A DNA stretch of 64,000 nucleotides, from the NCBI GenBank assembly GCA_003249015.1, contig QBLS01000001.1:1-64000 (forward strand). The letters are read 5' to 3'. Positions within the stretch are counted from its first letter, which is position 1. Each line of letters begins with the position of its first letter. Source of the DNA: Pseudanabaena sp. (GTDB taxonomy: Bacteria > Cyanobacteriota > Cyanobacteriia > Pseudanabaenales > Pseudanabaenaceae). The translations under genes were made by a program, and so were the position numbers. Positions 9,534 to 16,682 of the stretch are shown one piece after another. Under the pieces are notes generated by a model. It was not told the origin of the DNA, ran no database searches, and saw only the letters and a list, made by a program, of their open reading frames with translations.

Positions 9534-11228
9534 TCACATTGATTCAAAAAGAGATAATTGCCTAAATGGAGAATCTGGCTGTTGTTTGGCTTTGCGTGAT
9601 GACTTTGCTTTGGATGGGGGTTCATTCTTGGGCTTAAGCGTATTAGCTTTATGGGGTTGGATTTCTACATGGGCAACTAGCCATGTTCTCAGCTTAATTG
9701 CTTGTTCCAAATCTAGAGATTCTAAATCTAGAGCATGGGGAAATAAAGGAGGGTTTTGCTCAGTGAGCCAATTTGGAATCTGTTCAGGAGACAAGGGAAA
9801 AGGAATAGGATAGTCTGGCATTCTCGCTAGATAGGGAAGAACATTTTTTTGTTCGCGAAAAATACTTCGCTGCTTCTCTAATTGCTTGACGCGCTCCTTT
9901 CTGGATTGTTTGTAATCAAGCATAGGCGCGGGATAGCCAAAAGCTGCTAGATTACCTCCGAGTTTCTCAATTGGTATATCCGCAAGTTCAGGCAACCAGC
10001 GCTTGATAAACTTGGCTTCAGGATCACACCTTGCGATCGCTGCTTCCCCAGGGTTATAAATTCGCGTCCAAGACTTATCGACACAGTGAGTCACACCCGC
10101 CTGCATCGCCCATTGATAATGGTCGATCGCACAGTCGCCATCAATTAAATGCTGCATGAAATGTAAAGCGCCATAGCGCCAGTCCATTCCCAAAAGATTA
10201 CTTAGAAAACTAGAATAGATAGCTCGACTGCGGAAGTTTAGCTCCTTCCATCCACCAGTTGCCAATAAACACCTTGCCGCTGCATCGATAATCGGAAATC
10301 CCGTCATTCCCTGTTGCCACTTTTGGTAATGAATAGGATCGAAGTCCCAGCCATCCTCATCAAAAACTGTATATAGCGATCGCACCTCTAGTTGGGGCAT
10401 ATAGCGAAATCTCTGATGAAAGCCACTCCCCCAACGGAGGCGAGAGATTAACTGCTTACTGCTGAGGCGGATTTTGGGGTCAGGGTCTTTGGTGAAGGCT
10501 TTGGCATATTGCACACATTCTCTAATCGAAATCGCACCAACTTTGATGTAGGGACTCAATCCTGTCGTTGCTTCCGCACTGGGATAGGAGAGCTGCCAGT
10601 AGTAGCTTTTAGCTTTAGTTTCAAAAAATTCTTTGAGAAGTATTCTTGCTGGTTCTGTTCCTGCTGCGGGAATGAATTTTTGATCTGGTTGATGTCCTAG
10701 TTCCATTAATGTCGGTAAGCGATCGCTAACCACTTCTTCAGGAACGCTAACTTTCTCAGGACTGGGCGTGATCGCAGAATTCATATCGGCATACCAGCGA
10801 TCGCGATACTTGGGATATGCAATCAAATCATCAATACTGGCAGGTGGATCAAACCAACGGATTCGCATTTGTCGTTCTGTCAAACGCTTGATTACTTTTG
10901 CATCTCTGACACGGCTATAAATGCGATCGCAGTCTGTGTAAGCATATATTCCCTCTGCTTGCGTCTCGGCGATCAAGTTTGGCAATATTTCCACGGGATC
11001 GCCATCTCGAAGAATCAGCCGCCCACCTAGTTTCTGTAAGTCTAAATCTAGGGCATATAAACATCTCAAGATAAACTCAATCTGCGCCGCGCAAGCTTCG
11101 GGATGATGGAGTAGCGATCGCTCAAAAATATAAATGGGAATTACTTGTCCGCGCCGTGCCGCTCGAAATAGTGGTTCATGATCCCACACTCTTAAATCCT
11201 GTCGAAACCAAACAATCGTGGTTGGCAT
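9534..11228 (-). CDS. Cryptochrome/photolyase family flavoprotein
   Basis: 564-residue member of the photolyase/cryptochrome superfamily, probably a light-dependent DNA repair enzyme or photoreceptor. The N-terminal Rossmann antenna domain starts with TIVWFRQDLRVWDH. The C-terminal FAD domain is clear (WGSGFHQRF, GFPIIDAAARCL, NFRSRAIYSSFLSNLLGMDW, FIKRWLPEL). The FAD loop reads AIDHYQWAMQAGVTHC where class I photolyases have an Asn-containing NNGGWQW, so the residue near flavin N5 may not be Asn or Asp. A Lys/Ser-rich tail of about 60 residues ends in LSLFESM. CPD-photolyase activity is therefore not certain. Confidence 0.82.
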   Translation of the reverse strand: MPTTIVWFRQDLRVWDHEPLFRAARRGQVIPIYIFERSLLHHPEACAAQIEFILRCLYALDLDLQKLGGRLILRDGDPVEILPNLIAETQAEGIYAYTDCDRIYSRVRDAKVIKRLTERQMRIRWFDPPASIDDLIAYPKYRDRWYADMNSAITPSPEKVSVPEEVVSDRLPTLMELGHQPDQKFIPAAGTEPARILLKEFFETKAKSYYWQLSYPSAEATTGLSPYIKVGAISIRECVQYAKAFTKDPDPKIRLSSKQLISRLRWGSGFHQRFRYMPQLEVRSLYTVFDEDGWDFDPIHYQKWQQGMTGFPIIDAAARCLLATGGWKELNFRSRAIYSSFLSNLLGMDWRYGALHFMQHLIDGDCAIDHYQWAMQAGVTHCVDKSWTRIYNPGEAAIARCDPEAKFIKRWLPELADIPIEKLGGNLAAFGYPAPMLDYKQSRKERVKQLEKQRSIFREQKNVLPYLARMPDYPIPFPLSPEQIPNWLTEQNPPLFPHALDLESLDLEQAIKLRTWLVAHVEIQPHKANTLKPKNEPPSKAKSSRKAKQQPDSPFRQLSLFESM

Positions 11229-11269
11229 GGGACTCGATGGTTACTATGAATAATTATTTTAACAAAAAG

Positions 11270-11300
11270 ATGAATGGCGGCGCAAAGCGCCGCCATTCAT
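11270..11300. repeat. GC-rich palindrome, GTGGCGGCGC family
   Basis: Perfect 14-bp arms at 11270-11283 and 11287-11300 around an AAA loop. It lies between hemW and the photolyase gene on the same strand and could end hemW transcription. Confidence 0.8.
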
Positions 11301-11328
11301 AATTCCTAACAAGAATGACTACAAAACT

Positions 11329-11359
11329 TTTGTTTACCCGCCGAAGGCGGGTAAACAAA
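11329..11359. repeat. Palindrome with TTTGTTTACCCGCC arms
   Basis: Perfect 14-bp arms at 11329-11342 and 11346-11359 around a GAA loop. It is 27 bp past the hemW stop codon and resembles the core of the family C elements at 22096 and 59469. Confidence 0.8.
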
Positions 11360-11386
11360 CCCATAAGACTTAATAAACGCTATAAA

Positions 11387-12595
11387 TTAGGCTGCGGTGA
11401 GAGTTTCGTACAAATCAGCGATCGCCACATCAGAAAATAACCAACCGTCAGGAATAGTCAAAAATACGCGATTATCCGCAGATGAACTCCTAAATTCCAC
11501 CCACCCTCGACTGACATACTTTTCTAGGCAATTAACCACGCGATCGCGAAGCTCTCCACCATAGCGCTGTCGTAAACTGTCCAAACTAATTCCCTCAGCC
11601 AATCGCAAACCCTGCATGAGTGTGTCCATTAGTTCTTCGACATCGGAAATCCTCGGAGCCGTAAACCTGCCCCCCTCGGCTTGCGGTTCTGCTTGCCGTT
11701 TTATTTGCCATTGGGCGATCGCATCTAGGTACGGTCTAATCTTTTGAGGACGATCAATCCTTTGACGATCAAGGTAGCTAGTCGCCCCCATGCCCATCCC
11801 GTAAAAGGGCTGGTTGTGCCAATAAGTTAAGTTGTGCCTTGCCTGATATCCCGACTTCGCGTAGTTGGAGATTTCATAATGCTGATAACTTGAAGCAGAA
11901 AGGAAATCATGGGCATAAATATACATTTCTACAGTGCGCGAATCCGTTGGTAGGGGCGCATCACCAGCCTGATAGCGTTTCCCAAAGGCAGTCCCCTCTT
12001 CGATAGTCAAGTCGTAAATTGATAAATGGGTTGGTTGTAAAGCGATCGCTTCCCTGAGTGAGTCTTTCCAATCTGCCATGGTTTGATTGGGAAGTCCCGA
12101 AATCAAGTCTAAGCTGAAGTTATCAAAACCAGCTCTCTCCAACATATCTACAGCTTCATAGGTTTCGCTAACACTATGACCACGACCGCATAAATCGAGT
12201 AGTTCTTGCTGAAAAGCCTGTGCGCCTAAGCTAATTCGATTAACACCAAGCTGGCGATATCCTCTGAGACTTTCTAGACTAACGGTTCCTGGATTTGCTT
12301 CTAGGGAAATCTCGGCATCGGTGGCGATCGCAAAGTAGGTGGAAATAGTTTCTAAAATTTGAGCCACTTGGGAGACAGTTAACAGAGAGGGAGTACCGCC
12401 GCCAAAAAAGATAGTCCGTAAAGCTGCCACAGGTGGAATTTCGGCAATGGTGAGAGTAATTTCTTGGCAGAGGGCATCGACGTATTCTTGTTTGAGTTTC
12501 TCGCCGCCAGTAGTAATGGCAAAGTCACAGTAAAAGCAGCGCCGCTTACAAAATGGAATATGCAGATAAAGAGAAGTTGGCAGAGTGGAATTCAC
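11387..12595 (-). CDS. hemW: HemW-like radical SAM protein
   Basis: Radical SAM protein of the HemN/HemW family, probably a haem chaperone rather than a coproporphyrinogen oxidase. The iron-sulphur motif CKRRCFYCDF (CX3CX2C) follows LYLHIPF as in HemW, then the SAM-binding GGGTPSLL and FSLDLISGLPNQT. The YH...NLTYWHNQPFYGMGMGA block is typical of the family. The start is uncertain. The frame is open to an ATG at 12661, but that codon lies inside a perfect 23-bp palindrome, so the GTG at 12595, seven codons before the conserved LYLHIPF, is preferred here. Confidence 0.85.
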   Translation of the reverse strand: MNSTLPTSLYLHIPFCKRRCFYCDFAITTGGEKLKQEYVDALCQEITLTIAEIPPVAALRTIFFGGGTPSLLTVSQVAQILETISTYFAIATDAEISLEANPGTVSLESLRGYRQLGVNRISLGAQAFQQELLDLCGRGHSVSETYEAVDMLERAGFDNFSLDLISGLPNQTMADWKDSLREAIALQPTHLSIYDLTIEEGTAFGKRYQAGDAPLPTDSRTVEMYIYAHDFLSASSYQHYEISNYAKSGYQARHNLTYWHNQPFYGMGMGATSYLDRQRIDRPQKIRPYLDAIAQWQIKRQAEPQAEGGRFTAPRISDVEELMDTLMQGLRLAEGISLDSLRQRYGGELRDRVVNCLEKYVSRGWVEFRSSSADNRVFLTIPDGWLFSDVAIADLYETLTAA

Positions 12596-12624
12596 AAATG
12601 TGCTTTTGGGACTATGTTTACATA

Positions 12625-12671
12625 TTAGGGCGGTTTGGATTTTGCCGTCGGCAAAATCCAAACCGCCCTAA
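12625..12671. repeat. Perfect 23-1-23 palindrome
   Basis: Arms 12625-12647 and 12649-12671 are perfectly complementary around a single T. It lies in the divergent region between hemW and the caspase-like gene and overlaps the extreme upstream hemW start, so it cannot be a terminator for either gene. Confidence 0.85.
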
Positions 12672-12679
12672 TGCCATCC

Positions 12680-12728
12680 AAGAAATTTTTTACAAAGTTG
12701 GCTAAGCCAGCCTTGTAAAAAATTTCTT
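12680..12728. repeat. AT-rich palindrome
   Basis: Perfect 16-bp arms at 12680-12695 and 12713-12728, with a GGCT/AGCC stem inside the loop. It is the second palindrome in the hemW/caspase-like divergent region. Confidence 0.8.
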
Positions 12729-12808
12729 AGGTTTACTGAAAAGATTAGCCTCGAATCAGCTTTAATTAGAGAGGCGATTGTCAAAACATAGGAATTCATG
12801 GCAAAAAT

Positions 12809-15031
12809 ATGGGAATTGCAAGGCGACAATTCTTGCAGGCAGGGTTAGCTAGCCTGATCGGATGGCAATTGCCTACTCGCGATCGCGTGGCATTTGCCGC
12901 AGAAAAATATGCAAGTCAAGCGATCGCCAGTAAGCATAAGTTAGCTCTTCTCATTGGCATCAATCAATATAAAGATGACAATAGCTCCACACCAAAGTTA
13001 GCGCTACGGGGATGTCTCAATGATGTGGAACTACAAAAGGAATTATTGATCTATCGTTTTGGCTTTGCACCGCAAGATATTGTCACCCTCACCGATAGCG
13101 CCGCCACTCGCGCCAATATCGCCAGTGCCGTTACCGAACACTTGACTACCCAAACCCTGCCCGATGATCTCGTTGTTGTCCACTTTAGCGGATATGGATC
13201 GCGCCTCGGTGACTACAATACCCTTGTTCCTGTCGATAGCAGCTTGTCCCAAAATCCCCAAAATATTGATGGGCTGCAAGATATTACCGAATTAGAATGG
13301 CAAAAATGGATACAAACCATTGCCACTGATCGTCTTGTCAATGTAATTGACGCAGGCTTTTATTACCCCAATTCATCAAACCTATCGGCTGTTGGTAACT
13401 TTCGCTGGCGATCGCGAATTGGATTAAAAAGTTGGCAACCACCCTCTGATGATGGGGTTATTTCTTTACCCAAGGGAGTGACTTTACGGGCGGCGGCGGG
13501 GGAGATGCCCTGTATCGATGCTCAATGGGCGGGCTTTAGTAGTGGGGCATTTACCTATGCACTGGTGCAGCAGCTCTGGCAAATTATGCCTGCCAACACA
13601 ATTTATGTGGTGATGAGCGATATTGCGACCACCATTGATCGCCGCGCTATGCACAATGACAACCTGCCGATAGAACAGCAGATTGCCAATATGTGGCAAG
13701 TCGCACAACCTCCAAATGGGCTTGCCCCTGTTGAGAATAAGATTTCCAAATCAAGTTCTCTATCAAAGACTATTACTAGCGATACTTTTGATGTTTTTCC
13801 GATTCCTGCCTTTAGTGCTGACAGCGTAGTTACAGCCATTACTAGCGATCGCCGTGGTGCGGAGGTGGCTTTGGCAGGTTTGCCCATTACGGTTCTCAAT
13901 AATTACGCCGTAGGTTCGATTTTGAGTACTGCCAATCCTCGTGATCCCAGAGTTTTAGTACAACTAAAAGCTTGTAACGGATTTAATGGACGTGTGGAAG
14001 TAATTAGCGATCGCAGTGCCAATTCTAAAATCGAATCAAATACAGAATCGAAGATCGCACAAGTTGGGCAAGGGCTAGTCACAGGTATCCAGCTTCAAGA
14101 AGTGGTTAGGGCGATCGCCCGCAATACGAAACTGGCGATCGCCATTGACACAGGGCTTAGTAAAATCGAGCGGGTCGATGCCACCAGTGCCCTCTCCACC
14201 TTGCCTAATATGTATGGGGTCAGTGCCATTGAGCAAAGTGTCGATTGTCTATTTGGTACTCAGGCAGCAAGTTACGGATTGTTTACGGTTGGGCGCACCC
14301 CAATTCTTGGTTCCTTTGGTTCGGTGGGCGAGTCAGTTGGCGTAGCTCTCAAACGATTACAACCGTTTTTGGATAGTCTGCTCGCCGCCAAACTCCTTCG
14401 CATCACTGAAAACCAATCCTCCGCCCATTTAGATGTGCGGACTACATTTAAAGCTGCGATCGGGGTCGATGCCCGTGCTGTCACCATCGCTAGCAAATCC
14501 TCAGCCCGTGCAACTTCTGTACCTCCTAGCAACCTCGATAACACCATCCGCACAAAGCCAATTAGTATTGGCGATCGCCTTGAGTGCCAGATTGAAAACT
14601 TTAGCGAAAAACCGCTCTATACTCGTATTTTTTGCCTTGATCCGCGCAGCAAAATACTGACTCCCAATTTCACCGCCATTCCCTACGCCAGTGATGGGAT
14701 CATCCCGCCCAAATCAACCCTGACGATCCCCTATCCCAAAACATCAATGAATTGGTCTGTCTCAGCACCCAAAGGCATAGTCGATGTATTTGTTGTCATT
14801 AGCCTATCTCCATTGCTAGAAGTTACCCAAAGCCTAGAAACATCTCAACGTCAAGCCTCGTCATTAAGTGGGCTGATTTCAATTCCCAACCCATTGCCAG
14901 TGATCCAGTCTCTGCTCAACGATCTTGATCGAACTTATAAATCAGCCGATTTTGTAAGTGCTAGTGGGGATACATGGATGCTTGATGTCAACCAATGGAC
15001 GACATTTAGCTTTAATTATCAAGTTGCGTAA
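12809..15031 (+). CDS. Tat-exported caspase-fold protein lacking the catalytic dyad
   Basis: 740-residue member of the caspase/orthocaspase family (peptidase C14 fold). The N-terminus has a twin-arginine signal (RRQFLQAG, Arg5-Arg6) and a probable cleavage near AFAAE, so export is expected. The caspase fold begins at about residue 43 with KLALLIGINQY. The usual HFSGHG reads HFSGYG, with Tyr129 in place of the catalytic His. The expected DCCHSG-like site reads VIDAGFY (Asp181-Ala182-Gly183), so the catalytic Cys is absent. Protease activity is therefore unlikely; inactive Tyr-type orthocaspase homologues are known in cyanobacteria. The remaining roughly 500 residues lack an assigned domain. 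The stop codon lies in a 24-bp palindrome. Confidence 0.85.
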   Translation: MGIARRQFLQAGLASLIGWQLPTRDRVAFAAEKYASQAIASKHKLALLIGINQYKDDNSSTPKLALRGCLNDVELQKELLIYRFGFAPQDIVTLTDSAATRANIASAVTEHLTTQTLPDDLVVVHFSGYGSRLGDYNTLVPVDSSLSQNPQNIDGLQDITELEWQKWIQTIATDRLVNVIDAGFYYPNSSNLSAVGNFRWRSRIGLKSWQPPSDDGVISLPKGVTLRAAAGEMPCIDAQWAGFSSGAFTYALVQQLWQIMPANTIYVVMSDIATTIDRRAMHNDNLPIEQQIANMWQVAQPPNGLAPVENKISKSSSLSKTITSDTFDVFPIPAFSADSVVTAITSDRRGAEVALAGLPITVLNNYAVGSILSTANPRDPRVLVQLKACNGFNGRVEVISDRSANSKIESNTESKIAQVGQGLVTGIQLQEVVRAIARNTKLAIAIDTGLSKIERVDATSALSTLPNMYGVSAIEQSVDCLFGTQAASYGLFTVGRTPILGSFGSVGESVGVALKRLQPFLDSLLAAKLLRITENQSSAHLDVRTTFKAAIGVDARAVTIASKSSARATSVPPSNLDNTIRTKPISIGDRLECQIENFSEKPLYTRIFCLDPRSKILTPNFTAIPYASDGIIPPKSTLTIPYPKTSMNWSVSAPKGIVDVFVVISLSPLLEVTQSLETSQRQASSLSGLISIPNPLPVIQSLLNDLDRTYKSADFVSASGDTWMLDVNQWTTFSFNYQVA

Positions 15032-15080
15032 AACCCAGAAATTTTTTGAGCGCCGACGCTCAAAAAATTTCTGGGTTTTA
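15029..15080. terminator. Palindrome overlapping stop codon
   Basis: Perfect 24-bp arms at 15029-15052 and 15057-15080 with a CCGA loop. The first three bases are the stop codon of the caspase-like gene, and the right arm ends in GGGTTTTA. It is a likely intrinsic terminator. Confidence 0.75.
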
Positions 15081-15126
15081 CTTGTAGCGCTTGTGGTGGT
15101 GCAAGTAATATACAGTTTCCGCAAGA

Positions 15127-15161
15127 TTTTTGATGGCGCGGCTGTGCCGCGCCATCAAAAA
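15127..15161. repeat. Palindrome GATGGCGCGGC
   Basis: Perfect 16-bp arms at 15127-15142 and 15146-15161, loop TGT. It lies 37 bp before the mltA start. A sister copy with another outer arm lies at 53161-53197. Confidence 0.8.
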
Positions 15162-15197
15162 TGCTTCAGTATCTATTAAATTTAGGAGTCTTTAAGG

Positions 15198-16433
15198 GTG
15201 ATTGGTTCCCATTTGCAGAGAAATTTACAGCGCCATTTATATCCTCAAATACATCCCCATTTGCACCGTGGCGCGGACTTGCTATTTGCGACTTGGGTTG
15301 GGTTAATTTGTGCCGTACCTCCCTGCTATATGCAGACAGAGTTTCAGTTGCCCGCCCATGCTGCCGAGCTGCAACAGTCGCAAGCAATCGTCCCACTTTC
15401 TCAAAGCGCAACTAACCCCCTCAGCCTTGACCTTACCGATGATTTATTTGAGCGCGATCGCCCAGTGTTGTTACAGGCGATCGACCATAGTATTCGCTAC
15501 ATTCGCACCCCATCCGCCGCAAAACGTTACCCGATTGCAGGGATTACCCAAGAGCGCGTTGAAAAAAGTCTGGTTAGATTTCGACGCTTAGTTCAAGTTT
15601 CTCGCACAGCTAAGGATCTGCAACAAGCTGTAAATCGTGAGTTTGATGTGTTTCAGTCCGTGGGGCGCGATCGCCAAGGGACGGTGCAATTTACAGGCTA
15701 TTACGAAGCCATTTATAAAGCCAGTCGTACTCGTACTGATGAGTTTAAATATCCGCTTTACAGGCTACCGCCCGACTTTGCCCAGTGGCGATCGCCCCAT
15801 CCTACCCGCGCCATGCTCGAAGGTAGTAAGCAATTAGCTGGTTTGGAAATTGCTTGGCTAAGCGATCGCTTTCAGGCTTTTTTAGTCCATGTACAGGGCT
15901 CGGCAAGACTACAACTACAAAATGGCGAAGTGTTAACCATTGGTTATGCGGGTAAAACCGATCAGCCCTATCGCTCCGTCGGCGCAGAGCTAGTTCGCGA
16001 TGGCAAAATTCGTTTAGAAGATGTCGATCTCCAAGCCCTGATCGATTATTTTCGAGCCAACCCTCAAGAAACCTTGATGTATCTCAACCGTAATCCTAGC
16101 TTTGTCTTTTTTCGGGAAACCAGTGGTCAGCCAGCAACAGGCAGTATTGGCGTACCAGTTAGCCCAGAGCGATCAATCGCCACTGACAAAAAACTCTTCC
16201 CCTCGGGCGGGCTTGCCCTCATGCGTACCCAAGTACCCTTTGAAAATCCGCAAACAGGCAAACTCGAACTAAAAGAAGTGCAACGCTTTGTCCTCGATCA
16301 AGATACAGGCGGTGCAATCAGGGGCGCAGGACGAGTCGATATTTTTATGGGTACAGGCGATCGCGCTAAAAAAAGGGCGGGACTAATCAAAGGCGATGGT
16401 GAATTGTACTATCTCCTATTAAAGACCAAATAG
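15198..16433 (+). CDS. mltA: Membrane-bound lytic murein transglycosylase A
   Basis: Peptidoglycan-cleaving lytic transglycosylase that forms 1,6-anhydromuramyl ends, acting in the periplasm. The MltA domain begins near VQFTGYYEAIYKASRTRT. The 3D barrel carrying the catalytic Asp is seen as GGAIRGAGRVDIFMGTGD, about 30 residues from the end. The GTG at 15198 follows a TAAGGG ribosome-binding site. It gives a hydrophobic segment (LLFATWVGLICAVPP) and a possible signal-peptidase site near PAHAAE. No lipobox is convincing. It lies in a co-directional run between two proteins that look like inactive hydrolases. Confidence 0.9.
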   Translation: MIGSHLQRNLQRHLYPQIHPHLHRGADLLFATWVGLICAVPPCYMQTEFQLPAHAAELQQSQAIVPLSQSATNPLSLDLTDDLFERDRPVLLQAIDHSIRYIRTPSAAKRYPIAGITQERVEKSLVRFRRLVQVSRTAKDLQQAVNREFDVFQSVGRDRQGTVQFTGYYEAIYKASRTRTDEFKYPLYRLPPDFAQWRSPHPTRAMLEGSKQLAGLEIAWLSDRFQAFLVHVQGSARLQLQNGEVLTIGYAGKTDQPYRSVGAELVRDGKIRLEDVDLQALIDYFRANPQETLMYLNRNPSFVFFRETSGQPATGSIGVPVSPERSIATDKKLFPSGGLALMRTQVPFENPQTGKLELKEVQRFVLDQDTGGAIRGAGRVDIFMGTGDRAKKRAGLIKGDGELYYLLLKTK

Positions 16434-16464
16434 AGTAGAGGCGGCACAAAGCGCCGCCTCTACT
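16434..16464. terminator. Palindrome next to mltA stop
   Basis: 12-bp arms at 16434-16445 and 16453-16464, starting directly after the stop codon. It belongs to the GGCGGC family and probably ends mltA transcription. Confidence 0.7.
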
Positions 16465-16479
16465 TTATTTAGTTGCATT

Positions 16480-16513
16480 AATTCACGAAAGTGTAACCAC
16501 ACTTTTGTGAATT
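16480..16513. repeat. AATTCACRAAAGTGT inverted repeat
   Basis: 15-bp arms at 16480-16494 and 16499-16513 with one G:T mismatch. A close copy lies at 25537-25572; decayed half-copies are near 21973 and 38273. Confidence 0.7.
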
Positions 16514-16575
16514 GGTATTATTTGTAAATAATTGAACCGCAACATATCGGCACGAAGTAACGTAATCGAAAAGAT

Positions 16576-16614
16576 AGAAGCGAGTGGCGGCGCTTCGCGC
16601 CGCCACTCGCTTCT
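16576..16614. repeat. GC-rich palindrome, GTGGCGGCGC family
   Basis: Perfect 18-bp arms at 16576-16593 and 16597-16614, loop TTC. It lies 69 bp before the M48-like gene. Confidence 0.85.
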
Positions 16615-16682
16615 AGGTTTTATGTCATAACAAGGATGACTACAGCTATAGTTAAATTTTTGACGTGGAGAGAGGTTAGGTA

